Part shown: positions 21,531 through 29,210 of the stretch, piece after piece
Numbering within the stretch: the first letter of the stretch is position 1
Layout of the letters: each line of letters opens with the position of its first letter
Assembly: GCA_017481395.1 (NCBI GenBank)
Contig: JAFUPE010000055.1
Location: 1 to 29,210 of the forward strand
Direction: 5' to 3'
Source of the DNA: Ruminococcus sp.
Lineage (GTDB): Bacteria; Bacillota_A; Clostridia; Oscillospirales; Acutalibacteraceae
DNA length: 29,210 bases
Notes under the pieces: generated by a model
The model's database searches: none
What the model saw: only the letters and a program-made list of their open reading frames with translations
What the model was told of the DNA's origin: nothing
Translations under genes and position numbers: made by a program

Positions 21531-21565
21531 CCCCGACCTTTAAGGTCGGGGATTTCTGTTTTTTT
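21531..21565. terminator. Terminator between convergent lysS and zinc-ribbon gene
   Basis: CCCCGACCT (21531-21539) pairs with AGGTCGGGG (21543-21551) and is followed by TTTCTGTTTTTTT on the plus strand. It lies about 120 bases after lysS and next to the stop codon of the minus-strand gene. Confidence 0.8.
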
Positions 21566-21899
21566 ATATCAGTTTATTTCCGCATTTTCTGCAAAATCTG
21601 TTGTCGGCTTCGCAGGGTGAACCACAATAGGGGCAGAAAGGCTTTGCTTGTGCCTCAGCTTTTCTATTCTCACGTTTATTGCGGATATGAGCCATAATAA
21701 GCAAAGGGATAGCGCCATAGCCAATGTTTCCGACAAGAGCACATAGGAAGAATATAAAATAGAGTATTGGAATTATTTCGCCGTTACCTGTAATTACTGC
21801 ACTGAGGCAGGCAAACCACACGGCAATTCCTAAGGCATAACATACAATACCTATAACCATAAAGGTTATGCCAAGACTTTTCATTGCTTTTGGACTCAT
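21564..21899 (-). CDS. Small membrane protein with C-terminal zinc ribbon
   Basis: The 111-aa protein has two hydrophobic stretches (about 9-36 and 42-72), a short basic/acidic linker (HIRNKRENRKAEAQAK) and a zinc ribbon in which Cys89, Cys92, Cys103 and Cys106 (CPYC...CRKC, with an extra Cys96) can bind zinc. Proteins of this layout are common in Clostridia and have no agreed function; the ribbon faces the cytoplasm if the positive-inside rule holds. CGGAGTGA lies upstream of the ATG. The gene is divergent from the nucleotidyltransferase gene, with overlapping promoters. Confidence 0.8.
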   Translation of the reverse strand: MSPKAMKSLGITFMVIGIVCYALGIAVWFACLSAVITGNGEIIPILYFIFFLCALVGNIGYGAIPLLIMAHIRNKRENRKAEAQAKPFCPYCGSPCEADNRFCRKCGNKLI

Positions 21900-21926
21900 A
21901 AAATCACTCCGTTATATTTGTCTAAT

Positions 21927-21958
21927 ATTATAGTAACACGGATTTTCTATTGCGTCAA
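21927..21958 (-). promoter_or_regulatory. Promoter of the zinc-ribbon gene
   Basis: On the minus strand TTGACG (21958-21953) precedes TACTAT (21935-21930) by 17 bases; a perfect TATAAT lies three bases further on (21932-21927). Its -35 overlaps the -35 of the divergent promoter. Confidence 0.6.
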
Positions 21959-21978
21959 TGCTGAGTTTGGATTATAAT
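21950..21978 (+). promoter_or_regulatory. Promoter of the nucleotidyltransferase-pncA-nadE operon
   Basis: TTGCGT (21950-21955), a 17-base spacer and TATAAT (21973-21978), with a leader of about 24 bases. The -35 shares bases 21953-21955 with the divergent promoter. Confidence 0.75.
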
Positions 21979-22007
21979 AGCCTTATAAATCAGTTGCAGG
22001 TGATATT

Positions 22008-22781
22008 ATGGTAGAAAAATTATTTGAGGAACTTAAAAATATTACTGAGGTTGAGGCTATTGCCCTTGGCGGTTCAAGGGCTGGAGAAGCTTTTGACGAA
22101 AAGTCGGACTACGATGTTTATTTATACTGCACAGGTGATATCGATGATACCACAAGAAAGAACATACTTGAAAAATATTGCGATTATATTGAACTCGGCA
22201 ATCATTTCTGGGAGCTTGAGGATAACTGTACTCTGAAAAATGGTATTGATATTGATATTCTTTACAGAAATCTTGACGATTTTACTAACGATGTGGCAAG
22301 TGTGGTTGAGGGTTTTAACGCCCGTACAGGCTATACCACCTGTATGTGGCACAATCTTTTAACCTGCAAAATTATCTGTGATAAAAACGGAAGACTTCAG
22401 GCTACCAAAGACAGGTTCAACGTGCCTTATCCTAAAGAGCTTAAAGAGAATATCATCAATAAGAATATGAGCTTACTCAGCGGTATGCTCCCTTCTTACG
22501 ACGGGCAGATTACAAAGGCGGTAAACAGGGGAGACTTGGTAAGCGTTAATCACCGCACAGCGGCTTTTATGGAGTCCTACTTCGATGTGCTGTTTGCGCT
22601 TAATGAGCATACTCACCCCGGCGAAAAACGCCTGCTTAGCCTTTCAAAGAAAAACCTGAGAATACTTCCTGCTAACTTTGAGGAAAATATAAATAAGCTT
22701 TTTGCTGATTTATTTACAAATCCTGAGAATATCGGAGACGATATAGCTGAGATTGTAATCGAACTGAGGAAGATTGTATGA
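22008..22781 (+). CDS. MNT-type nucleotidyltransferase, possibly with DUF4037
   Basis: The 257-aa protein has a nucleotidyltransferase domain (about 1-115): GGSRAGEAFDEKSDYDVYLY holds the GS motif and the two metal-binding Asp, and the third carboxylate is in GIDIDILY. The helical C-terminal part (about 140-257) resembles the substrate-side region of DUF4037-like proteins. Such enzymes transfer NMP groups to antibiotics, proteins or metabolites; the substrate is not known here. Its stop overlaps the ATG of the nicotinamidase gene, so it is translationally coupled to NAD genes, which hints at a role in that pathway, although it does not look like NadD. AGGTGAT precedes the start. Confidence 0.8.
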   Translation: MVEKLFEELKNITEVEAIALGGSRAGEAFDEKSDYDVYLYCTGDIDDTTRKNILEKYCDYIELGNHFWELEDNCTLKNGIDIDILYRNLDDFTNDVASVVEGFNARTGYTTCMWHNLLTCKIICDKNGRLQATKDRFNVPYPKELKENIINKNMSLLSGMLPSYDGQITKAVNRGDLVSVNHRTAAFMESYFDVLFALNEHTHPGEKRLLSLSKKNLRILPANFEENINKLFADLFTNPENIGDDIAEIVIELRKIV

Positions 22782-23302
22782 AAAAATTTTTAGTAGTTGT
22801 TGATATGCAGAAGGACTTTGTTGACGGAGCTTTGGGTACACCTGAGGCTCAGGCGATTGTTGACAATGTCTGCCGTAAAATTTTAAGCTTTGACGGCGAG
22901 ATTATTCTTACCTTTGATACTCACGGTGAAAACTATCTTGAAACCGCTGAGGGCAGAAAGCTTCCCGTAAAGCACTGTGTAAAGGGTACTGAGGGCTTTG
23001 AGCTTGACGAAAACGTAAAGGCAGCATTAAAGGGCAGGGACTATATAACTTTGGAAAAGCCTACCTTCGGCTCGGTACGCTTACCTGAAATTATCCGCCA
23101 AAAGGCACAGGACGAGAAATTTTCGGTAGAGCTTGTGGGACTTTGTACTGACATCTGCGTGATTTCAAACGCACTTTTGCTTAAGGCAAATTTCCCCGAG
23201 GCAGAAATATCGGTGGACTCCCGGTGCGGTGCAGGGGTAACGCCTGAGAGCCACAACGCGGCACTTGCAACTATGAAATGCTGTCAGATTGACGTTTATT
23301 GA
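22778..23302 (+). CDS. pncA: Nicotinamidase / isochorismatase-fold hydrolase
   Basis: Nicotinamidase turns nicotinamide into nicotinate and ammonia for NAD salvage. The 174-aa protein shows the catalytic triad Asp9 (VVVDMQKDF), Lys94 (LEKPTFGS) and Cys127 (GLCTDICV), and metal-binding candidates Asp47, His49 and His66 (FDTHG, KHC). The start overlaps the preceding stop by ATGA, and nadE begins nine bases after its end. The neighbouring NAD synthetase makes nicotinamidase more likely than another isochorismatase-fold hydrolase, but substrate cannot be proved from motifs alone. Confidence 0.85.
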   Translation: MKKFLVVVDMQKDFVDGALGTPEAQAIVDNVCRKILSFDGEIILTFDTHGENYLETAEGRKLPVKHCVKGTEGFELDENVKAALKGRDYITLEKPTFGSVRLPEIIRQKAQDEKFSVELVGLCTDICVISNALLLKANFPEAEISVDSRCGAGVTPESHNAALATMKCCQIDVY

Positions 23303-23311
23303 GGTGTTAAT

Positions 23312-24049
23312 ATGTTTGATGCAAAAAAGGTAAAAAACGGTGTTGTAAACTGGATAAAAGAATTTTTTGAGGGTAACGGCAAAGACTGCAAAGCAGTGCT
23401 TGGCATTTCGGGCGGTAAGGACAGCTCTGTTGTAGCCGCCTTATGCGTTGAAGCTTTGGGCAAAGACAGGGTCGTTGGTGTGCTTATGCCCTGTGGCGAG
23501 CAGGCTGATATTGATATGGCAAAGCTTTTGGTTGAACACTTAGGTATAGAGCATTACGTTATTAATATAAAGGATGCCGTTGAGGGCATTAAAAACGCTA
23601 TGCCCGAGGGTTTTGAGCTTTCTAATCAGAGCCTTATCAACCTGCCTCCAAGAATCCGTATGTCTACTGTTTATGCAGTTTCACAGAGTGTTAACGGCAG
23701 GGTGGCAAATACTTGTAACTTAAGCGAGGATTGGGTTGGCTATTCTACACGTTACGGCGACTCTGTGGGGGATTTCAGCCCTTTAAGCAGACTTACGGTT
23801 AATGAAGTCAAGGCAATCGGCAGAGAGTTAGGTCTTCCCGCTGTTTTGGTGGACAAGGTGCCCAGTGACGGACTTACAGGCAAAACCGACGAGGATAACT
23901 TAGGCTTTACCTATGAAGTTTTAGACAAATACATCCGCACAGGCGAGATTGAAGATATGGATGCGAAAGAGAGAATTGACCGCCTCCATAAAATGAATCA
24001 GTTTAAACTTGAATTAATGCCTGTTTTTGAATATAACCCAGTTGATTAA
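23312..24049 (+). CDS. nadE: NH3-dependent NAD+ synthetase
   Basis: NadE uses ATP and ammonia to convert deamido-NAD to NAD in the cytoplasm. The 245-aa protein has the PP-loop SGGKDSS (33-39) and the segments SEDWVGYSTRYGDSVGDFSPLSRL and PSDGLTGKTDEDNLGFTYEVLD. It lacks the N-terminal glutaminase domain, so it depends on free ammonia. It directly follows pncA, whose reaction releases ammonia. The canonical SGGIDS is SGGKDS here, as in many short bacterial NadE proteins. A strong terminator ends the three-gene operon. Confidence 0.95.
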   Translation: MFDAKKVKNGVVNWIKEFFEGNGKDCKAVLGISGGKDSSVVAALCVEALGKDRVVGVLMPCGEQADIDMAKLLVEHLGIEHYVINIKDAVEGIKNAMPEGFELSNQSLINLPPRIRMSTVYAVSQSVNGRVANTCNLSEDWVGYSTRYGDSVGDFSPLSRLTVNEVKAIGRELGLPAVLVDKVPSDGLTGKTDEDNLGFTYEVLDKYIRTGEIEDMDAKERIDRLHKMNQFKLELMPVFEYNPVD

Positions 24050-24075
24050 GGTTATTCGCACTCGGAACTTTACTC

Positions 24076-24109
24076 AAAACCCACTGTTTTGTTAACGGTG
24101 GGTTTTGTT
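24076..24109 (+). terminator. Terminator after nadE
   Basis: A long stem with one T-G pair (24076-24088 with 24094-24106), a short loop and the tail TTTTGTT. Confidence 0.85.
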
Positions 24110-24217
24110 GCGTTAATATGCAAAATAGGGAGTATGTATGTAGAAAGTTTCAGTAAAGTTAATAATTTTTGTATAAAATGCACAACAAAAAGCTCAAAAT
24201 CTTAGTTAGGTAGTGAA

Positions 24218-24246
24218 TTGTGTAATGCACTTCAGTTTGATATAAT
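24218..24246 (+). promoter_or_regulatory. Promoter of the EF-G paralogue gene
   Basis: TTGTGT (24218-24223), a 17-base spacer and TATAAT (24241-24246). The leader of about 63 bases holds a hairpin, GTGTCTT/AAGACAC (24273-24295), just before the ribosome site AAAGGAGA. The rest of the 265-base gap after nadE shows no gene. Confidence 0.7.
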
Positions 24247-24314
24247 TATTTTTAGGTTATTGTTTATAGCCTGTGTCTTACAGATAGCAAGACACCGAAA
24301 GGAGACAAATTATC

Positions 24315-26381
24315 GTGAAACAGTACACTAAAGACAAGATTTATAACGTAGCTCTTGCTGGTCACAGCGAAGCAGGTAAAACTTCACTTGTTGAGGCTAT
24401 GTTGTTTTTTACAAAGGCAACTGACCGTCTGGGTAAGATTGCAGACGGTAATACAGTTATGGACTTTGACCCCGAAGAAATCAAAAGACAGATTTCCGTA
24501 GCTACTGCTATGGCTCCCATAGAGTACAAGGACACAAAGATAAATACGCTGGATACTCCCGGTCGTTTCGGATTTGTTGCAGGCGTGGTTGAGGGCATGT
24601 TTGCCGCCGATACAGCTGTTGTTGTTGTGTCTGCAAAAAGCGGTGTTAAGGTTGGTACCGAAAAGGCTGTAAAGGCCGCCAAGGAAAGAAACCTACCCAA
24701 GCTTTTTGTTATTAACGGCATGTGCGACGAGGGCGTTGATTTCTTCTCAATTATTGACGAGTTAAGAAACCAGTTCGGTTCTTCTGTTTGCCCCATTATT
24801 ATTCCTGAAATTCAGGGTACTACAGCTAAGAGCTACCTTAATATTATCGATAATAAGGCCTATACATACACTAACGGCAAGGCAAGTGAATGTGCTGTGC
24901 CCGAAATTTTACAGGCAGAGGACTACAAGGCTTACCTTACAGAGGCAGTAGCCGAATCTTCCGAGGAGCTTATGGATAAGTACTTCGAGGCAGGCGAGCT
25001 TTCTACAGACGAAATCAAGTCGGGTCTTAAGGCGGCAGTTATCAACGGCTCTGTTTGCCCTGTAATTTGCTGTGATGCAGTTAAGATGGACGCTATCGAT
25101 GCTCTTCTTGATACAATTATTGAATTCACACCCACACCCGCAGATATCGGTACGGTAATGGCAAAAACTGAAGACGGCGAGGATATTGAGCTTAAAATTG
25201 ACGACGAAGAAAAGAACGCAGCAATAATCTTCAAGACAGTTGCCGACCCCTTTGTTGGTAAGCTTTCTTACATCAAGGTTATTTCCGGTCAGATTTCTCC
25301 CGCTAAGGAAGTTTTCAATATGCGTCTTGGCGAGAAGATGAGAATTACCAAGGTTGTTACAAGCCGTGGTAAAAAGCAGATTGACGTTGACTACATCGGT
25401 GCAGGTGATATCGGTGCTATTCCCAAACTCAGCGGTGCAAAAACCGGCGACACACTTTGCTCTCCTCACAAGAAGGTAGTTATTGAGGGTGCCACATATC
25501 CCGGTACAGCTTTCTCGATGGCAGTTTATCCCAAGAAGAAGGGCGACGAGGATAAGGTTGCTCAGGGTATTGCAAAGCTTATGGGCGAAGACCAGACTAT
25601 TGCATTTAAATCTGACCCCGAAACCAAAGAAATGGTTGTTTCGGGTATGGGCGAGGCTCATATTGACGTTATTATTTCTAAGCTTAAGGCTAAGTATAAT
25701 GTAGAGGTTACCCTGCAGGTACCCAAGGTTGCTTACCGTGAAGCTATCCGTAAAAAGGTTCAGGTTCAGGGCAGACACAAGAAGCAGTCGGGCGGTGCAG
25801 GTCAGTTCGGTGACGTTTGGATTGAGTTCGAGCCTTGTGATGCAGAGGGCTTAGAGTTCGGCGAAAGAGTTGTAGGCGGCTCTGTTCCCAAGAACTTCTT
25901 CCCCGCAGTTGAAAAGGGTCTTTTGGACGCTATCAAGAAGGGCCCCCTTGCAGGTTATCCTGTTGTAGGTCTTAAGGCTACACTTTACGATGGTTCTTAC
26001 CATCCCGTTGACTCCAACGAAATGGCATTCAAGATGGCTGCAAAGATTGCTTACAAAAACGGTATGGCAGTTGCCAACCCCACACTCTTAGAGCCTATCG
26101 GTACACTTATGGCTTCTGTTCCCGATAATAAGACCGGTGACATTATGGGCGAGGTTAACAAACGCCGCGGCCGTATCTTAGGTATGAACCCCGGTGAAAA
26201 GGGTATGCAGACTGTTGAGGCTGAGGTACCTATGGCTGAGATGCACGACTTCGCAACCTTTATGCGTAAGACAACCCACGGAAGAGGCTACTTTACATTC
26301 GACTTTGTCCGCTATGAGGATGCTCCCGGCAACGTTGCTCAGCAGGTTATTGCAAACGCAAAGGTAGAAGACGACGATTAA
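24315..26381 (+). CDS. EF-G paralogue with altered GTPase motifs
   Basis: The 688-aa protein has the full EF-G layout: G domain (about 8-280), domain II (about 300-385), III (about 395-475), IV (about 478-600, with GRHKKQSGGAGQFGDVWIEF) and V (about 605-688). G1 is intact (GHSEAGKTS, 16-24). G3 is DTPGRFGF (80-87), so the His that positions catalytic water in DTPGH is Arg, and G4 is NGMC (134-137) instead of NKxD, losing both Lys and Asp that read guanine. Firmicutes often carry a second EF-G, usually with normal G4. Function could be ribosome rescue, recycling or stress-linked, with weak or changed nucleotide use; it is not the main EF-G. The start is GTG 24315 with AAAGGAGA nine bases upstream. 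Confidence 0.88.
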   Translation: MKQYTKDKIYNVALAGHSEAGKTSLVEAMLFFTKATDRLGKIADGNTVMDFDPEEIKRQISVATAMAPIEYKDTKINTLDTPGRFGFVAGVVEGMFAADTAVVVVSAKSGVKVGTEKAVKAAKERNLPKLFVINGMCDEGVDFFSIIDELRNQFGSSVCPIIIPEIQGTTAKSYLNIIDNKAYTYTNGKASECAVPEILQAEDYKAYLTEAVAESSEELMDKYFEAGELSTDEIKSGLKAAVINGSVCPVICCDAVKMDAIDALLDTIIEFTPTPADIGTVMAKTEDGEDIELKIDDEEKNAAIIFKTVADPFVGKLSYIKVISGQISPAKEVFNMRLGEKMRITKVVTSRGKKQIDVDYIGAGDIGAIPKLSGAKTGDTLCSPHKKVVIEGATYPGTAFSMAVYPKKKGDEDKVAQGIAKLMGEDQTIAFKSDPETKEMVVSGMGEAHIDVIISKLKAKYNVEVTLQVPKVAYREAIRKKVQVQGRHKKQSGGAGQFGDVWIEFEPCDAEGLEFGERVVGGSVPKNFFPAVEKGLLDAIKKGPLAGYPVVGLKATLYDGSYHPVDSNEMAFKMAAKIAYKNGMAVANPTLLEPIGTLMASVPDNKTGDIMGEVNKRRGRILGMNPGEKGMQTVEAEVPMAEMHDFATFMRKTTHGRGYFTFDFVRYEDAPGNVAQQVIANAKVEDDD

Positions 26382-26406
26382 TAATTTATAGAATAAAGCA
26401 AAAATT

Positions 26407-26440
26407 AACACCCTGCACCAATTGGTGCAGGGTGTTGTTA
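26407..26440. terminator. Bidirectional terminator between convergent genes
   Basis: A perfect 13-bp stem (26407-26419 with 26424-26436) with loop AATT. The minus-strand side continues TTAATTTTTGC, the plus side GTTATGTTT. Confidence 0.85.
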
Positions 26441-26452
26441 TGTTTAGTGCGA

Positions 26453-27661
26453 TTATGCTATAGAAAGCTGAATTTGTGTTGTGTCTTTGATGTTTACCTT
26501 GCCGCTTGAGTCAAAGTCAGCTAAGTCTGCAGAAGCTTTGGAAAGCTCACTTAATTTTGCAATGTACTGCTGAATGGCGTATGTATCTTTATCGTTGATT
26601 TCACCGTCGCAGTTTACGTCACCCTTGCTGTAGATTTTGTTAATCTCAGTTGCGGTGGTTGGTGCGGCAGAGGTTATCTGAGGCATTGTCTCAGCAGGTG
26701 CGGTTGCCGAAATATAAAAGCAATTAATACCGAAGCCCTTGCAGAACTGTGCACCGTAGCTTCCCTCTTTGCAAAAGGCAACAAAGTCGGGAGTAAGCTC
26801 GTACTCAAAGGTTTCCTCGTTGTAGGTATAGCCAAAGGGGAAGCTTCCCATTGTTACTACTGTAGAGGGAATGTAAAGGCTTTTAATTGCAGTGCCGTCA
26901 AATGCCATATCGCCGATTGTAAGCAACCCTTCGTTAAGATTTGCGGTGGCAAGGGATGAATTTCCGTAAAAAGCATAGTTGCATAATGATTTCATAGAAG
27001 CAGGGAAGGTAACCTCGGTAAGTGCAGAGTTAAAGTAAAACGCACCCTCATCAATAATTTCCAGAGAAGAGGGAAGTGCAATGCTTGCGAGGCTGTATGT
27101 GTAAGCAAAGGCGTACTTGCCTATTTCCTTAAGTGTATTGGGAAGAGATATTTCCTTTAAATGAGAGCATTCTTCGAAGGCACCGTCGTCAAGCTCTTCA
27201 ACACCCTCGGGAATCACAATGCTTTCGATTCTTGTGTCGTGAGAAAAGCAGTTGTTGCTGATTTTGTCGATACCATTACCAAGAGTTATGTCGGTAAGGT
27301 AAACACAGTAAGAAAAAGCAGAGTCGCCGATTTCGGTAATGCTGTCGGGGATAGTAACCTTTGTAAGAGCAGTGCAGTTGTAAAAAGCCTTGTCGCCGAT
27401 TTCCTCGATACCGTTTTCAATGGTAACGGAGGTTAAATTGTGGTTCTGATAAAAGGCATTGTCGGCAATTTCTTCTACCTTTAGTCCACCAAGGGTTGCA
27501 GGAATAACAAGGTCGGTGTCAGTGCCTTGGTAACCTGTAATTACAGCTTTGCCGTCTTCTTCAGTGTACGTAAAACCTTTATCCTCCAAAGCAGAGGTAT
27601 TAAACGCACAAACAGAAGCAAGTATAAGTAACGTAAGGGTTAAAGAAATAACTTTTTTCAT
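26453..27661 (-). CDS. Secreted leucine-rich-repeat protein with type I dockerin
   Basis: The 402-aa protein has a signal peptide (about 1-24). About ten BspA-type (LRR_5) repeats follow (40-320), each with the pattern I...AF..C..L..(V/I).(I/L)P..(V/I)..I. A Pro/Thr linker leads to a C-terminal dockerin (346-402), whose two calcium loops begin DVNCDGEINDKD and DFDSSGKVNIKD. Dockerins plug into cohesins of a scaffoldin, so the protein would sit on a cell-surface complex; LRR_5 domains often mediate binding. No cohesin or catalytic domain is in the window. AAGGCGGTG precedes the ATG, and a good promoter lies at 27691-27719. Confidence 0.9.
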   Translation of the reverse strand: MKKVISLTLTLLILASVCAFNTSALEDKGFTYTEEDGKAVITGYQGTDTDLVIPATLGGLKVEEIADNAFYQNHNLTSVTIENGIEEIGDKAFYNCTALTKVTIPDSITEIGDSAFSYCVYLTDITLGNGIDKISNNCFSHDTRIESIVIPEGVEELDDGAFEECSHLKEISLPNTLKEIGKYAFAYTYSLASIALPSSLEIIDEGAFYFNSALTEVTFPASMKSLCNYAFYGNSSLATANLNEGLLTIGDMAFDGTAIKSLYIPSTVVTMGSFPFGYTYNEETFEYELTPDFVAFCKEGSYGAQFCKGFGINCFYISATAPAETMPQITSAAPTTATEINKIYSKGDVNCDGEINDKDTYAIQQYIAKLSELSKASADLADFDSSGKVNIKDTTQIQLSIA

Positions 27662-27690
27662 AAAAACACCGCCTTAGTATTTATAGTTTA

Positions 27691-27719
27691 AGTATATATT
27701 AATGCAAGCTATAAGTCAA
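27691..27719 (-). promoter_or_regulatory. Promoter of the LRR-dockerin gene
   Basis: On the minus strand TTGACT (27719-27714), a 17-base spacer and TATACT (27696-27691). It lies just after the gpmI terminator. Confidence 0.8.
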
Positions 27720-27720
27720 T

Positions 27721-27747
27721 AAAAAAGGCTTCCACAAGGAAGCCTTT
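27721..27747 (-). terminator. Terminator of gpmI
   Basis: On the minus strand a perfect 10-bp stem (27747-27738 with 27733-27724) has a 4-base loop and runs into TTTTTT (27726-27721). Confidence 0.9.
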
Positions 27748-27762
27748 AAGTGTAAAAATTTA

Positions 27763-29210
27763 TTATTTAATAATAGAAACGCCGTCCATCTCAGCAGGCT
27801 GAGGAAGGTTCATAATCTTGAGCATTGTGGGAGCAATGTCAGCAAGTCTGCCGCCTTCTCTGAGCTCGCAGGGATAGCCTACAACGCAGAATTTAACGGG
27901 ATTGGTGGTGTGGGCTGTAAAGGGAGAGCCGTCTGCCTCAAACATCTTGTCAGCGTTGCCATGGTCTGCTGTAATAAGAGTTGCACCACCCATTTCCTCA
28001 ACTGCCTCTACTACCTTGCCTACGCAAGTGTCAACTGCCTCGACAGCCTTGACTGCGGCTTCGAAAACGCCTGTGTGACCTACCATGTCGCAGTTAGCAA
28101 AGTTTAAGATAATCATATCATATATGCCTGTGCGGATAGCGTCACAGCACTTGTCGCATACTTCATATGCACTCATTTCGGGCTGTAAGTCATAGGTTGC
28201 AACCTTGGGAGAAGCAACTAAGATTCTGTCTTCCCCTTCATAAGTTTTCTCAATACCGCCGTTGAAGAAGAATGTTACGTGAGCATACTTCTCGGTTTCG
28301 GCGATTCTGAGCTGATTGAGGCCCAGAGAAGAAACATACTCACCAAGAGTATTCTTAAGAGTCTGGGGCTTGAATGCAACGTCTACGTTTGGCATTGTTA
28401 CATCATACTGAGTCATACAAACATAGTTAAGCTTGAAGAAGCCGTTCTTTCTTTCAAAGCCGTCAAAGTCAGGGTCAACAAAGGTTCGTGTGATTTCTCT
28501 TGCTCTGTCGGGACGGAAGTTAAAGAGAATTACAGAGTCACCCTCTGAAATAGTCTTGCCGCCCTCAATAACTGTGGGAACAACGAACTCGTCGGTTACT
28601 TCCTTTGCGTAAGAATCAGCAACTGCCTTAACTGCATCGGTTGCCTTTTCGCCCTCACCGTAAACCATAGCGGCGTAAGCCTTCTCAACACGCTCCCAAC
28701 GGTTGTCACGGTCCATTGCGTAGTATCTGCCCATAACGGATGCAATTTTACCTACGCCGATTTTCTCCATTTCTGCCTGACAGTCAGCTACAAAGCCCTG
28801 ACCGCTTGTGGGAGAAACGTCTCTGCCGTCTAAGAATGCGTGAACGTAAACATCCTTAAGGCCCTTCTGCTTTGCAAGCTCTAAAATGCCGTACATATGA
28901 GTGTTGTGGCTGTGAACACCGCCGTCAGAAAGAAGACCGAAAAGATGTAAAGCAGTGCCGTTTGCTATGCAGTTGTCCACTGCTTTAACTAATGCCTCGT
29001 TCTCAAAGAAATCGCCGTCTTTAATAGACTTTGTGATTCTGGTAAGCTCCTGATATACAACTCTGCCTGCACCGATATTGGTGTGACCTACCTCAGAGTT
29101 ACCCATCTGACCCTCGGGAAGACCAACGTCCATACCCGAAGCACCGATAGCGGTAGTGGGATTTTCAGCAAAGATTTTGTCAAGGTTAGGTGTGTTTGCG
29201 GCTTCAATGG
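27763..29210 (-). CDS. gpmI: 2,3-bisphosphoglycerate-independent phosphoglycerate mutase (5' end outside window)
   Basis: GpmI interconverts 3- and 2-phosphoglycerate in glycolysis using two manganese ions and a phosphoserine. The frame stays open to the window edge, so the ATG at 29133 is internal: it is preceded by IEAANTPNLDKIFAENPTTA, which is conserved GpmI sequence. The phosphoserine motif MGNSEVGHTNIGAGR is present, followed by FLDGRDVSP, NFRPDRAREITR, NFANCDMVGHTG and ITADHGNAD with the second metal site. About 481 residues are visible of the usual 510, so only the first 25-30, with the N-terminal metal ligand, are missing. No dockerin or signal is linked; it is a housekeeping gene next to the LRR-dockerin gene. 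Confidence 0.96.
   Translation of the reverse strand, partial: IEAANTPNLDKIFAENPTTAIGASGMDVGLPEGQMGNSEVGHTNIGAGRVVYQELTRITKSIKDGDFFENEALVKAVDNCIANGTALHLFGLLSDGGVHSHNTHMYGILELAKQKGLKDVYVHAFLDGRDVSPTSGQGFVADCQAEMEKIGVGKIASVMGRYYAMDRDNRWERVEKAYAAMVYGEGEKATDAVKAVADSYAKEVTDEFVVPTVIEGGKTISEGDSVILFNFRPDRAREITRTFVDPDFDGFERKNGFFKLNYVCMTQYDVTMPNVDVAFKPQTLKNTLGEYVSSLGLNQLRIAETEKYAHVTFFFNGGIEKTYEGEDRILVASPKVATYDLQPEMSAYEVCDKCCDAIRTGIYDMIILNFANCDMVGHTGVFEAAVKAVEAVDTCVGKVVEAVEEMGGATLITADHGNADKMFEADGSPFTAHTTNPVKFCVVGYPCELREGGRLADIAPTMLKIMNLPQPAEMDGVSIIK

Noticed and set aside
24909..25778. 289-aa minus-strand ORF
   Set aside because: It is fully antisense to the EF-G paralogue, has no ribosome site, is rich in Cys, Asn and Leu as expected for a shadow frame, and matches no family I know.

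Overview
The window looks like a chromosomal segment of a gut-type, starch-using Clostridia bacterium close to Ruminococcus (Oscillospiraceae/Ruminococcaceae). This is inferred from gene content: secreted proteins with several CBM26-like starch-binding modules, a leucine-rich-repeat protein ending in a type I dockerin, a DUF6465-type Lys/Ala-rich protein, an FtsEX-M23 division cluster and a MecA-like adaptor. Base composition is moderate, and sigma-A promoters with 17-base spacers and T-tailed terminators are easy to see. No tRNA, rRNA, CRISPR array, prophage or transposase was found.

Layout. 1-4315: the 3' part of a large secreted starch-binding protein, a 38-aa peptide gene with its own promoter and terminator, and an AT-rich radical SAM gene with its own promoter. 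4379-8034: a histone-tail-like DUF6465 protein on the minus strand, then a WYL regulator, a 35-aa membrane peptide, Maf and a lipid kinase on the plus strand. 8049-10660: a cytoplasmic GH13 glucosidase (minus), a MecA-like adaptor (plus), a palindromic repeat and a small XRE repressor (minus). 10688-12994: two near-palindromic operators inside the promoter of a second secreted starch-binding protein, followed without a terminator by a second peptide gene (47 aa) related to the first. 12995-13363: a gene-free stretch that folds into nested stems on paper and is probably a noncoding RNA. 13364-18726: a CdaR-type regulator, then ftsE-ftsX-M23 hydrolase and a stub resembling only the N-terminus of CtpA, then an unrecognised protein. 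18799-21412: greA and lysS, the latter fused to a MetRS-type tRNA-binding domain. 21564-24049: a zinc-ribbon membrane protein (minus), then nucleotidyltransferase, nicotinamidase and NAD synthetase. 24315-29210: an EF-G paralogue with altered GTPase motifs, a dockerin LRR protein (minus) and the 3' part of gpmI (minus).

How the parts may work together. The extracellular starch-binding proteins would hold substrate at the cell surface, and the cytoplasmic GH13 enzyme would finish the imported oligosaccharides. The most unusual theme is the pair of short peptides sharing a YxxPEI start, an EVxAASS middle and a TGGG tail. Each lies just downstream of a secreted starch-binding protein, one is next to a radical SAM enzyme, and the other is probably under control of the XRE repressor. 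This is consistent with an undescribed modified or exported peptide system tied to starch adherence, but no modification or export step can be proved from this sequence.
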